DNA of 64,000 nt from Streptomyces sp. AC550_RSS872. Its GTDB lineage: Bacteria > Actinomycetota > Actinomycetes > Streptomycetales > Streptomycetaceae. The notes beneath the pieces were generated by a model that was not told where the DNA came from, made no database searches, and saw only the letters and a list, made by a program, of their open reading frames with translations. The translations under genes and the position numbers were made by a program. This document shows positions 36,948 to 45,686 of this stretch, one piece after another. Position 1 is the first letter of the stretch. The number at the start of each line of letters is the position of its first letter. The stretch is taken from NCBI RefSeq assembly GCF_019049285.1, contig NZ_JAGMUL010000023.1:62001-126000 (forward strand), written 5' to 3'.

Positions 36948-38582
36948 ATGCTGAGTAAGTACCACTGGTGGCGTGACGCGGTGATCTACCAGGTCTACGT
37001 CCGCAGCTTCCTCGACAGCACCGGCGACGGTGTCGGCGATCTCGCCGGTGTCCGGGCCGGGCTGCCGTATCTGAAGAAGCTGGGCGTCGACGGGATCTGG
37101 CTGAGCCCCTTCTATCCCTCGCCGCAGCACGACCACGGCTACGACGTCGCCGACTACTGCGACGTCGACCCCCTCTTCGGTGATCTCGCCGAGTTCGACC
37201 TGCTGGTCGCGGCGGCCCGGCGGATCGGGATCAAGGTGCTGCTCGACATCGTCCCGAACCACTGCTCCAGCGAGCACCCGTGGTTCGAGGAGGCGCTGGC
37301 CGCCGAGCCCGGCAGCGCCGCCCGTGCCCGTTTCCACTTCGCCGACGGCCGGGGGAGCGACGGCGAGGAGCCGCCCAACAACTGGCACTCCATGTTCGGC
37401 GGCCCGGCCTGGAGCCGGGTGACCGAGGCGGACGGGCGGTCCGGCCAGTGGTACCTGCACATGTTCGCGCCCGAGCAGCCCGACTGGAACTGGCGCAACC
37501 CCGAGATCGGCGCCGAGTTCGACCGCATCCTCCGCTTCTGGCTGGACCGCGGTATCGACGGCTTCCGCATCGACGTCGCCGCCGGCCTCTACAAGCACCC
37601 CGAGCTGCCCGACTCCGACGACCCGGAGGCCGACGCCCGCACCCGCGACTCGGTCAACCCGCTCGCCTGGAACCAGCCCGAGGTGCACGAGGTGTGGCGC
37701 CAGTGGCGTTCCATATGCGAGGAGTACACCGCCCGCGACGGCCGCGAGCGCCTCCTCGTCGGCGAGGTCTCCGTGCCGACCGCGCGCGAGCACGCCCAGT
37801 ACGTCCGCTCCGACGAGCTCCACCAGGCCTTCTTCTTCGACCTGCTCAGCGCCCCCTGGGAGGCCGACGCATTCCGCAAGGTCATCTCCGAGGCCATGCA
37901 GGACATCGCCGGCACCGGCTCCACGGTCACCTGGGTCCTCAACAACCACGACCAGGTCCGCACCGTCACCCGCTACGGCGAACCAGCCACCGAGGGCACG
38001 GGTCTCGGCGCCGCCCGCGCCCGCGCCGCCGCGCTGCTGATGCTGGCGCTGCCCGGAGCGGCGTACATCTACCAGGGCGAGGAGCTGGGTCTGCCCGAGG
38101 TCGTCGACCTGCCCGACGACGTCCTCACCGACCCGATCTTCCACCGCACCGGCAGCCGGGCCCGCATCCGCGACGGCTGCCGGGTGCCGCTGCCGTGGTC
38201 GGGCCAGGCGTCGCCCTTCGGCTTCACCTCAGGCGCCGAGAGTGCCAAGCCGTGGCTGCCGCAGCCGGAGTACTTCGCCGAGTACGCCACCGACCGCGCC
38301 CTCGCCGACACCCGCTCCTTCTGGCACCTGTACCGGGACGGTCTCCAGCTCCGCGACGCCCTGCCCCAGTTGGGTGAAGGCACGCTGCGCTGGCTGGACA
38401 GTCCGCCCGGCGTCCTGGCCTTCGTCCGCGGCGACGGCCTCGTCTGCGCCGTCAACTTCGGTACGGCGCCCACCCCGGCGCCGGTCTCCGGCACTCCACT
38501 GCTGTCCAGCGGCCCCTGCCCGGCCGGGGTGCTGCCCGGCTCGACGGCCGCGTGGTGGATCGGCGACGACGCCGACCACTGA
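36948..38582 (+). CDS. GH13 alpha-glucosidase / trehalose-hydrolase-like enzyme
   Basis: A 544-residue cytoplasmic glycoside hydrolase of family 13 (no signal peptide). Conserved regions: DIVPNHCSSEHPWF (I), GFRIDVAAGLYKHP with the nucleophile Asp (II), LLVGEVSVP with the acid/base Glu (III), VLNNHDQVRTVTRYG (IV); the start WWRDAVIYQVYVRSFLDSTGDGVGDL and YIYQGEELGLPEV are typical of oligo-1,6-/alpha-glucosidases. It would hydrolyse imported alpha-glucosides to glucose. ATG 36948 has no Shine-Dalgarno; GCATGCATGC precedes it, so translation may be leaderless. It sits between two binding-protein genes. Confidence 0.93.
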   Translation: MLSKYHWWRDAVIYQVYVRSFLDSTGDGVGDLAGVRAGLPYLKKLGVDGIWLSPFYPSPQHDHGYDVADYCDVDPLFGDLAEFDLLVAAARRIGIKVLLDIVPNHCSSEHPWFEEALAAEPGSAARARFHFADGRGSDGEEPPNNWHSMFGGPAWSRVTEADGRSGQWYLHMFAPEQPDWNWRNPEIGAEFDRILRFWLDRGIDGFRIDVAAGLYKHPELPDSDDPEADARTRDSVNPLAWNQPEVHEVWRQWRSICEEYTARDGRERLLVGEVSVPTAREHAQYVRSDELHQAFFFDLLSAPWEADAFRKVISEAMQDIAGTGSTVTWVLNNHDQVRTVTRYGEPATEGTGLGAARARAAALLMLALPGAAYIYQGEELGLPEVVDLPDDVLTDPIFHRTGSRARIRDGCRVPLPWSGQASPFGFTSGAESAKPWLPQPEYFAEYATDRALADTRSFWHLYRDGLQLRDALPQLGEGTLRWLDSPPGVLAFVRGDGLVCAVNFGTAPTPAPVSGTPLLSSGPCPAGVLPGSTAAWWIGDDADH

Positions 38583-38640
38583 AGCCCTCCAGGAGCCCCG
38601 AGCTCCCGTCAACTCCCACCCCCCCGAAGGGACATCAACG

Positions 38641-39978
38641 ATGATGCGACGACGTACGACCCTGCTCACCGGCTGCACCGCCCTCGTCCTGGCGCTCGGC
38701 GCGACCGCCTGTGGCGGCGGACCGGTCTCCGCCGGCGGCGGAGACAAGGCGCTCGGCGGACAGACGATCACCGTGGCCGGCGTGTGGACCGGCACCGAGC
38801 AGAAGAACTTCCAGAAGGTCCTGGACGCGTTCACCGAGAAGACCGGCGCAAAGACGACGTTCGTGTCCACCGGGGACAACGTCTCCACCGTCGTCGGCAG
38901 CAAGATCGAGGGCGGCAACGCCCCCGACGTGGTGATGGTCCCGCAGGTCGGCGTGCTCCAGCAGTTCGCGAAGAACGACTGGCTCAAGCCGCTGTCCAAG
39001 ACCGCCCAGAAGTCCGTCGACGCCAACTTCGCGCCCGTGTGGAAGGACTACGGAAGCGTCGACGACACCCTCTACGGCCTCTACTTCAAGGCCGCCCACA
39101 AGTCGACCGTGTGGTACAGCCCCGACGCCCTCGCCCAGGCCGGTGTCGAGCCGCCGAAGTCGTACGACGACCTGCTGAAGGCCGGCCGGACCGTCTCCGA
39201 CTCCGGCCTTGCCGCGTTCTCCGTCGCCGGGCAGGACGGCTGGACGCTGACCGACTGGTTCGAGAACGTCTACCTCTCCCAGGCCGGACCCGAGAAGTAC
39301 GACGCCCTCGCCGCGCACCAGCTGAAGTGGACCGACGCGTCCGTCGTCGAGGCCCTCACCACCCTGGGCAAGCTGTTCAAGGACAAGCAGCTGATCGCGG
39401 GCGGCCAGCAGGGCGCCCTCAACACCGACTTCCCCGGCTCGGTGGAGAAGGTCTTCGGGCCCGAGCCCGAGGCGGGCATGGTCTACGAGGGCGACTTCGT
39501 CGCGGGCGTCGCCAAGGACCAGTTCGGCAAGAAGATCGGCGAGGACGCGAACTTCTTCCCCTTCCCCGCCGTCGGCGGCGGCAAGGCGCCGGTGGTGAGT
39601 GGTGGTGACGCGGCGGTCGTCCTGAAGGACGGCAAGAACCAGAAGGCCGGCATGGCGCTGCTGGAGTACCTGGCGACGCCGGAGGCCGCGGCGGTGTGGG
39701 CGGAGGCAGGAGGCTTCCTGTCCCCGAACAAGAACGTCGACCTCGCGTCGTACGGCGACGACGTGACCCGGGCGACCGCCAAGTCCCTCGTCTCCGCGGG
39801 CGATTCGAACTCGGTCCGCTTCGACATGTCCGACCAGGCCCCGGCCGCGTTCGGCGGCACCAAGGGCGCGGGCGAGTGGAAGCTCCTCCAGGACTTCCTG
39901 CGCGACCCGTCCGACCCGAAGGGCACCGCGGCGAAGCTGGAGGCCGCGGCGGCCAAGGCGTACGAGGGCCAGGGCTGA
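38641..39978 (+). CDS. Sugar ABC transporter substrate-binding lipoprotein (second copy)
   Basis: A 445-residue family 1 solute-binding lipoprotein: MMRRRTTLLTGCTALVLALG then the lipobox GATAC gives a diacylglyceryl-Cys near residue 23. The mature part contains ITVAGVWTGTEQKNFQKVLD, STVVGSKIEGGNAPDVVMVP, LYGLYFKAAHKSTVWYSPDAL and GWTLTDWFENVYLSQAG. It binds an alpha-glucoside or similar oligosaccharide for the two permeases that follow six bases later. AAGGGA precedes ATG 38641. It is only distantly similar to the first binding protein, so the cassette probably has two specificities. Confidence 0.92.
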   Translation: MMRRRTTLLTGCTALVLALGATACGGGPVSAGGGDKALGGQTITVAGVWTGTEQKNFQKVLDAFTEKTGAKTTFVSTGDNVSTVVGSKIEGGNAPDVVMVPQVGVLQQFAKNDWLKPLSKTAQKSVDANFAPVWKDYGSVDDTLYGLYFKAAHKSTVWYSPDALAQAGVEPPKSYDDLLKAGRTVSDSGLAAFSVAGQDGWTLTDWFENVYLSQAGPEKYDALAAHQLKWTDASVVEALTTLGKLFKDKQLIAGGQQGALNTDFPGSVEKVFGPEPEAGMVYEGDFVAGVAKDQFGKKIGEDANFFPFPAVGGGKAPVVSGGDAAVVLKDGKNQKAGMALLEYLATPEAAAVWAEAGGFLSPNKNVDLASYGDDVTRATAKSLVSAGDSNSVRFDMSDQAPAAFGGTKGAGEWKLLQDFLRDPSDPKGTAAKLEAAAAKAYEGQG

Positions 39979-39984
39979 CGCGAC

Positions 39985-41349
39985 ATGACCGCCACTCTCC
40001 TGAAAGAGGCGAGCCGTGGGGCCGCCGTGGGGCCGGGCAGGGAACGTGCCCGGCGCTCGCGGCGGCGCGCGCGGATCATCGCCCTGCTCTTCGTCTTCCC
40101 CGCGCTGCTCCTGCTGGGCGCGCTGGTCGTGTATCCGGTGCTGTTCTCGGTCGGCCGCAGCTTCTTCGACGCCACCGGCACCCGCTTCGTGGGCGGCGAG
40201 AACTACGCCGAGATGTTCCGCGACCCGGCCACCCTCAAGGCCATCCGCAACACCACGATCTGGGTGGTGGTGGCCCCGGCCCTGCTGACCGGCCTCGGCC
40301 TGATCCTGGCCGTGCTGGTGGAGAAGGTCCGCTGGGCGACCGCTTTCAAGCTGCTGCTGTTCATGCCGATGGCCGTGTCCTTCCTCGCCGCCGGCATCAT
40401 CTTCCGCCTCGCCTACGACGAGGACCCCGACAAGGGCGTGCTGAACGCCGCGGTCGTCTCCGTGCACGACGCCTTCCAGGGCACGTCGACGTATCCGACG
40501 GCCCGGGCCCGCGACGGGCAGGGGCTCGCGAAGGGGGCGGACGGCTCGTACCGCACGAGCGCGACTGCGTCGCCGGGTGAGTCGGTCACGCTGGGACTGG
40601 TCGGTGTCCTGCCCGACGACCTGCCCCGAGACACCGAGCCGGCGTACACGGCGGCGGGGCGGAAGGCGAGCCCCGGCGAGCTGCGGGGCGTCGTGTACCT
40701 GGACTTCACGCCCGGTGGGGGAGGTGAGCAGGGCAAGGTCGACCGGCGGGAGAGCGGGCTGCCGGAGATGAAGGTCGAGGCGGTGCGGGCCGGGAAGGCG
40801 GTCGCGTCGACGACGACGGCGTCCGACGGCTCCTTCCGCTTCGAGGGGCTGGGCGACGGCTCGTACACGGTGAAGCTGCCGGCGTCGAACTTCGCCGCTC
40901 CCTACGAGGGCGTCTCCTGGCTCGGTCCCACGCTCGTGACACCGGCGATCATCGGGGCGTACCTGTGGATCTGGACCGGGTTCGCGATGGTCCTGATCGG
41001 CGCGGGGCTGGCAGCACTGCCGAGGGACGCGCTGGAGGCGGCGCGGATGGACGGCGCGAACGAGTGGCAGATCTTCCGGCGGATCACGGTGCCGCTGCTG
41101 GCGCCGGTGCTCACGGTCGTCTTCGTCACCCTCGTGATCAACGTGATGAAGGTCTTCGACCTCGTCTACATCATCGCGCCCGGGCCGGTGCAGGAGGACG
41201 CGACCGTGCTCGCGACACAGATGTGGCTGGTGTCGTTCGGCGGCGGCAACAACCAGGGGCTGGGCAGCGCGCTGGGCGTCCTGCTTCTGCTGCTGGTCAT
41301 CCCGGCCATGGTGCTCAACGTCCGCCGTTTCCGAGGGAGTCAGCGATGA
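39985..41349 (+). CDS. Sugar ABC permease, MalF type, with inserted Ig-like extracellular domain
   Basis: A 454-residue permease, against about 300 for ordinary members. Spans 1-3 lie at residues ~30-52, 90-112 and 120-143. Residues ~147-310 form a soluble insertion before span 4 (SWLGPTLVTPAIIGAYLWIW). Its second half, MKVEAVRAGKAVASTTTASD followed by GSFRFEGLGDGSYTVKLP, reads like a carboxypeptidase-regulatory or Cna-B-type Ig fold. The EAA loop ALPRDALEAARMDGANEWQI then FRRITVP is intact. E. coli MalF also has a large periplasmic loop (P2) that contacts MalE, so the insert may dock the binding protein. The stop overlaps the next permease (ATGA). Confidence 0.92.
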   Translation: MTATLLKEASRGAAVGPGRERARRSRRRARIIALLFVFPALLLLGALVVYPVLFSVGRSFFDATGTRFVGGENYAEMFRDPATLKAIRNTTIWVVVAPALLTGLGLILAVLVEKVRWATAFKLLLFMPMAVSFLAAGIIFRLAYDEDPDKGVLNAAVVSVHDAFQGTSTYPTARARDGQGLAKGADGSYRTSATASPGESVTLGLVGVLPDDLPRDTEPAYTAAGRKASPGELRGVVYLDFTPGGGGEQGKVDRRESGLPEMKVEAVRAGKAVASTTTASDGSFRFEGLGDGSYTVKLPASNFAAPYEGVSWLGPTLVTPAIIGAYLWIWTGFAMVLIGAGLAALPRDALEAARMDGANEWQIFRRITVPLLAPVLTVVFVTLVINVMKVFDLVYIIAPGPVQEDATVLATQMWLVSFGGGNNQGLGSALGVLLLLLVIPAMVLNVRRFRGSQR

Positions 41350-42185
41350 ACGCGGTCAAGCGCGGGCTGGGCAACGGAGTCGTCCAGGCGCTTCTCGTGG
41401 TGGTCGGGCTGGTGTGGCTGACACCGCTCGCCGGACTGTTCCTGTCGTCCCTGCGGTCCGCCGAGGACACGGCGAAGGGCGGCTGGTGGACCGTGTTCAC
41501 CAGTCCCGGTCAGCTGTCCTTCGACAACTACTCGGCGCTGCTGGGGAACGCCGGGATAAGCCAGGCCTTCTGGAACACCGTGCTGATCTCGGTGCCGGCG
41601 ACTGTGCTGGTCGTGGTCCTCGCGGCGCTCGCCGGATACGCGTTCGCGTGGCTGGACTTCCCCGGGCGTGAGGTGATCTTCCTGGTCGTGGTGGCGCTGC
41701 TGGTGGTCCCTGTGCAGATCGGGCTGCTCCCCGTGGCCAAACTCTTCGGCCAGCTCGGGCTGTTCGGCACGATTCCCGGGGTTGTCCTCTTCCATGTGGC
41801 GTACGGGCTGCCGTTCGCGGTGTTCCTGCTGCGGAACTACTTCGCCGAGATGCCGAAGGAGATGCTGGAGGCAGCGCGGATGGACGGCGGCGGTGAGTGG
41901 CGGATCTTCACGCGGCTGGTCCTGCCGGTGGGGCGTCCGGCGATCGCCTCGCTGGCCATCTTCCAGTTCCTGTGGGTGTGGAACGACATGCTGGTGGCGT
42001 TGCTGTTCGCCGACAGTGCGTCGCAGCCTTTGACGGTTGAACTCCAGTCACAGATACGGCAGTTCGGCAGCAACATCGATGTGCTGGCGCCGGGGGCGTT
42101 TGTGTCGCTGGTGGTGCCGGTGGTCGTGTTCTTCGCGTTTCAGCGGCATTTTGTGCAGGGGGTGATGGCGGGATCGGTGAAGTAG
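41346..42185 (+). CDS. Sugar ABC permease, MalG type
   Basis: A 279-residue permease with six predicted spans; the EAA loop is EMPKEMLEAARMDGGGEWRI followed by FTRLVLP. The C-terminus FFAFQRHFVQGVMAGSVK is the classic MalG ending. ATG 41346 overlaps the MalF-type stop. No ATPase gene is present in the cassette; Streptomyces sugar importers of this class commonly share the ATPase MsiK encoded elsewhere. It converges with pgl; 28 bp separate the stops. Confidence 0.93.
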   Translation: MNAVKRGLGNGVVQALLVVVGLVWLTPLAGLFLSSLRSAEDTAKGGWWTVFTSPGQLSFDNYSALLGNAGISQAFWNTVLISVPATVLVVVLAALAGYAFAWLDFPGREVIFLVVVALLVVPVQIGLLPVAKLFGQLGLFGTIPGVVLFHVAYGLPFAVFLLRNYFAEMPKEMLEAARMDGGGEWRIFTRLVLPVGRPAIASLAIFQFLWVWNDMLVALLFADSASQPLTVELQSQIRQFGSNIDVLAPGAFVSLVVPVVVFFAFQRHFVQGVMAGSVK

Positions 42186-42213
42186 GGGTTCCTCGCCCCC
42201 GCCGCCCCCCAAC

Positions 42214-42996
42214 TCACGGCGACGCAGGTGGATACAGCGACCGAGGCAGCTGGGACGCCGCCGCCGTGTCCAGCAACCACAGGGTCCTGGAACGGCCGTA
42301 CGCCCCGGCCGCCGGCGCCTGGATCTCACCCGCCCCCGAGAGGGCGATCGCCACGGCCCGAGCCTTGTCCTCCCCGGCCGCCAGCAGCCACACCTCCCGC
42401 GCCGCCCGAATCGCGGGAAGCGTGAGCGTCACCCGCGTCGGCGGCGGCTTAGGCGCCCCGTGGACGCCGACGACGGCGCGGTCCGTCTCCCGTACCGCGG
42501 GGAGTTCGGGGAACAGGGACGCGACGTGCGTGTCGGGGCCCACGCCCAGCATCAGGACGTCGAACGTGGGCACCGCCCCGTGGTTCTCCGGACTCGCCGA
42601 CCTCGCCAACTCCTCCGCGTACGAGGCGGCCGCTGCCTCCACATCCGCCCCGAACAGCCCGTCCGACGCCGGCATGGCATGCACCCGCTTCGGATCCAGC
42701 GGCACCGCGTCCAGCAGAACCTCGCGGGCTTGCGTGACGTTGCGCTCGGGGTCGCCCTCGGGGAGGAAGCGTTCGTCGCCCCACCAGAGGTCCAGCCGAC
42801 CCCAGTCGATCGCGTCCCTCGCGGGGGCGGCCGCGAGGGCGGCGAGAAGGCCGTTGCCGTTGCGACCGCCCGTGAGGACCACGGACGCGCTGCCCCGGGA
42901 GGCCTGCGCGTCCACGATCTTCGTGATGAGCCGGGCTGCCGCGGCCTGCGCCATCAGCTCCTTGTCGTGGTGCACGACCAGCTGCGGAGTACTCAC
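42214..42996 (-). CDS. pgl: 6-phosphogluconolactonase (DevB type)
   Basis: A 260-residue enzyme of the oxidative pentose-phosphate pathway: VVLTGGRNGNGLLAAL, IDWGRLDLWWGDERFLPEGD, ERNVTQAREVLL, and FDVLMLGVGPDTHVASLFPE (the catalytic GxGxDGHxASLFP motif, here with T in place of G). GTG 42996 overlaps the opcA stop (GTGA). It is the last gene of the tkt-tal-zwf-opcA-pgl series, all on the minus strand. The substitutions S-to-R in TGGRNG and G-to-T in GPDTH are usual in actinobacterial members as far as I recall. Confidence 0.95.
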   Translation of the reverse strand: MSTPQLVVHHDKELMAQAAAARLITKIVDAQASRGSASVVLTGGRNGNGLLAALAAAPARDAIDWGRLDLWWGDERFLPEGDPERNVTQAREVLLDAVPLDPKRVHAMPASDGLFGADVEAAAASYAEELARSASPENHGAVPTFDVLMLGVGPDTHVASLFPELPAVRETDRAVVGVHGAPKPPPTRVTLTLPAIRAAREVWLLAAGEDKARAVAIALSGAGEIQAPAAGAYGRSRTLWLLDTAAASQLPRSLYPPASP

Positions 42997-44147
42997 TTCG
43001 CCGCCGCCTTCGTCACCGGTTCCTGCGCCTTCGCTTCCTTCCCGGATGCTTCCGCAGCGATCTGGGCGGGCCCTGCGGCCGGTTCTCCTTTGGCCGGCCC
43101 CTCCACCTCCGTGGGCGGTTCCTCCGCCCGGGCCACCGCAGCCCCGGCCAGCGCCACGGCCTGCACGGCCTTCGCCACCGCCGCCTCGGCCGCCTCCGCG
43201 CCCCGGACCGCCGAAACCGGCCCGGAGTTCAGCCGCTCCACCCCGAACCGCAGCGCCGACGCATACGTGTCGTCCGGGTCGAGCCGCCGCAGTTCCTCCG
43301 CGATCAGCTCGGCCGTCTCGCGCCGCTTCAGCGCCACCGCACGGTCCGGCTGGCCCTGGATGGAGAGGGTCGCCAGGGAGCCGTCCGCACGGTCCAGCGT
43401 GATCGGGCCGCTGTCGGTGTCCATCCGGACCGCCGTCAGACCGGGGCCCGAGGACAGCGACCGCTTGACGGGGACGTCCAGCCGGTCCGCGAGCCACATC
43501 GCCAGCAGCTCACAGCTCGGGTTGAACTCCTCGCCCTCCACCTCGACGGCCTTCACCTCGCAGACCACCTGGTCCAGAGCCGCCGCGAGCATCGAACGCC
43601 ATGGCGTGATGCGGGTCCAGGAGAGATCCGTGTCGCCAGGGGTGTAGGTGTCCGCACGCGCCGACAGCTCCCGTACCGGCTGCTCCGAGGCGTACGTGTC
43701 CGTCACCCGGCGCTGGGCCAGCGCGCCCAGCGGGTCGTTCGCCGGGTCGAGCGGCGCGTTCACCGGCCACCAGACCACAACCGGGGCGTCCGGCAGGAGG
43801 AGAGGCAGCACCACCGACTGCGCGTGGTCGGACACCTCGCCGTACAGCCGCAGCACCACCGTCTCGCCGCTGCCCGCGTCCGCGCCCACCCGCACCTCGG
43901 CGTCCAGCCGGGACTGCGTACGGTCCCGGGGTGAGCGCGAGACACGCTTGATGACGACCAGCGTGCGCGAGGGGTGCTCGTGCGACGCGTCGTTGGCGGC
44001 CCTCAGGGCGTCGTAGGCGTTCTCCTCGTCCGTCACGATGACCAGCGTGAGCACCATGCCGACGGCCGGCGTGCCGATGGCCCGACGGCCCTGCACCAGC
44101 GCCTTGTTGATCTTGCTGGCCGTGGTGTCGGTCAGGTCTATCTTCAT
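42993..44147 (-). CDS. opcA: Glucose-6-phosphate dehydrogenase assembly protein OpcA
   Basis: A 384-residue protein found in cyanobacteria and actinobacteria next to zwf; it activates or assembles G6PDH. Visible features: MKIDLTDTTASKINKALVQG start, LTLVIVTDEENAYDALRAA, DAPVVVWWPVNAPLDPANDP, and a variable Ala/Glu/Lys-rich C-terminus (VAKAVQAVALAGAAVARAEE) of about 70 residues that is probably disordered. ATG 44147 overlaps the zwf stop (ATGA), and its own stop overlaps pgl, so three genes are translationally coupled. Confidence 0.95.
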   Translation of the reverse strand: MKIDLTDTTASKINKALVQGRRAIGTPAVGMVLTLVIVTDEENAYDALRAANDASHEHPSRTLVVIKRVSRSPRDRTQSRLDAEVRVGADAGSGETVVLRLYGEVSDHAQSVVLPLLLPDAPVVVWWPVNAPLDPANDPLGALAQRRVTDTYASEQPVRELSARADTYTPGDTDLSWTRITPWRSMLAAALDQVVCEVKAVEVEGEEFNPSCELLAMWLADRLDVPVKRSLSSGPGLTAVRMDTDSGPITLDRADGSLATLSIQGQPDRAVALKRRETAELIAEELRRLDPDDTYASALRFGVERLNSGPVSAVRGAEAAEAAVAKAVQAVALAGAAVARAEEPPTEVEGPAKGEPAAGPAQIAAEASGKEAKAQEPVTKAAAK

Positions 44148-45682
44148 GGCCGGCGCCAGCTCCGTCCGTCTCGCTCGAGCATTTCGTCCGCCTCGACGGG
44201 GCCCCAGGTACCCGCCGGGTACTGGGCGGGCCTGCCGTGCCGGTCCCAGTACTCCTCGATCGGGTCGAGGATCTTCCAGGACAGCTCGACCTCCTCGGTG
44301 CGCGGGAAGAGGTTCGAGTCGCCCAGGAGGACGTCCAGGATCAGGCGTTCGTACGCCTCGGGCGAGGACTCCGTGAAGGACTCGCCGTACGCGAAGTCCA
44401 TCGACACGTCCCGGATCTCCATCGAGGTGCCCGGCACCTTCGAACCGAAGCGGACCGTGACGCCCTCGTCCGGCTGGACGCGGATGACGATCGCGTTCTT
44501 GCCGAGCTCCTCCGTCGCCGTGTGGTCGAAGGGGGAGTGCGGCGCCCGCTGGAAGACCACGGCGATTTCCGTCACTCGCCGGCCCAGGCGCTTGCCGGTG
44601 CGCAGATAGAAGGGGACGCCCGCCCAGCGGCGGTTGTCGATGCCCAGCCTGATCGCGGCGTACGTGTCGGTCTTCGAGTGGGCGTCGATGCCCTCCTCCT
44701 GGAGGTACCCGACCGCCTTCGCGCCGCCCTGCCAGCCGGCCGCGTACTGCCCGAACACCGTGTCCCGGCCCAGGTCCTTCGGCAGCCGTACGGCACCGAG
44801 CACCTTGGTCTTCTCCGCCGCCAGCGCGTCCGCGTCGAAGGAGGCGGGCTCCTCCATGGCGGTCAGGGCCATGAGCTGGAGGAGGTGGTTCTGGATGACG
44901 TCACGGGCGGCGCCGATGCCGTCGTAGTAGCCGGCCCGGCCGCCGATGCCGATGTCCTCGGCCATGGTGATCTGCACATGGTCCACGAAGGACCGGTTCC
45001 AGATCGGCTCGAACATCGTGTTGGCGAAGCGCAGCGCCAGGATGTTCTGGACGGTCTCCTTGCCCAGGTAGTGGTCGATCCGGAAGACCTGGTCCGGGGC
45101 GAAGACCTCGTGGACGACCTTGTTGAGCTCCTCGGCGGAGGCCAGGTCGTGACCGAAGGGCTTCTCGATGACCGCGCGGCGCCAGGAGCTGGGCGTCTGG
45201 TCGGCGAGGCCGTGCTTCTTCAGCTGCTGGATGACCACCGGGAAGGAGCGCGGTGGCACCGAGAGGTAGAAGGCGAAGTTGCCGCCCGTGCCCTGGGCCT
45301 TGTCCAGCTCCTCGATGGTGCCGCGCAGCCGCTCGAAGGCGTCGTCGTCGTCGAAGGTGCCCTGCACGAAGCGCATGCCCTGGATGAGCTGCTGCCAGAC
45401 CTCCTCGCGGAAGGGGGTGCGGGCGTGCTCCTTGACCGCGTCGTGGACCTCGGCCGCGAAGTCCTCGTGGGCCCACTCGCGGCGGGCGAAGCCGACCAGC
45501 GAGAAACCCGGTGGCAGCAGACCCCGGTTCGCGAGGTCATAAACCGCCGGCATCAGCTTCTTACGTGACAAATCGCCCGTAACGCCGAAAATCACCAGGC
45601 CCGACGGCCCCGCGATACGCGGGAGCCGTCGGTCGGCGGCGTCACGAAGCGGGTTCGCTTCCGTGACGGTAAAGGGTGACAA
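44144..45682 (-). CDS. zwf: Glucose-6-phosphate 1-dehydrogenase
   Basis: A 512-residue enzyme that oxidises glucose-6-phosphate and makes NADPH. Coenzyme-binding GVTGDLSRKKLMPAVYDL and catalytic RIDHYLGKETVQNILALRFAN are clear. The only start that fits is a TTG at 45682 (LSPFTVTEANPLRDAADRRL), supported by GGAGG eight bases upstream inside the end of tal; downstream in-frame starts would cut into the conserved NPLRDAADRRLPRIAGP region. The tal stop is four bases before. A TTG start may lower expression relative to tal. Confidence 0.95.
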   Translation of the reverse strand: MSPFTVTEANPLRDAADRRLPRIAGPSGLVIFGVTGDLSRKKLMPAVYDLANRGLLPPGFSLVGFARREWAHEDFAAEVHDAVKEHARTPFREEVWQQLIQGMRFVQGTFDDDDAFERLRGTIEELDKAQGTGGNFAFYLSVPPRSFPVVIQQLKKHGLADQTPSSWRRAVIEKPFGHDLASAEELNKVVHEVFAPDQVFRIDHYLGKETVQNILALRFANTMFEPIWNRSFVDHVQITMAEDIGIGGRAGYYDGIGAARDVIQNHLLQLMALTAMEEPASFDADALAAEKTKVLGAVRLPKDLGRDTVFGQYAAGWQGGAKAVGYLQEEGIDAHSKTDTYAAIRLGIDNRRWAGVPFYLRTGKRLGRRVTEIAVVFQRAPHSPFDHTATEELGKNAIVIRVQPDEGVTVRFGSKVPGTSMEIRDVSMDFAYGESFTESSPEAYERLILDVLLGDSNLFPRTEEVELSWKILDPIEEYWDRHGRPAQYPAGTWGPVEADEMLERDGRSWRRP

Positions 45683-45686
45683 GGGA

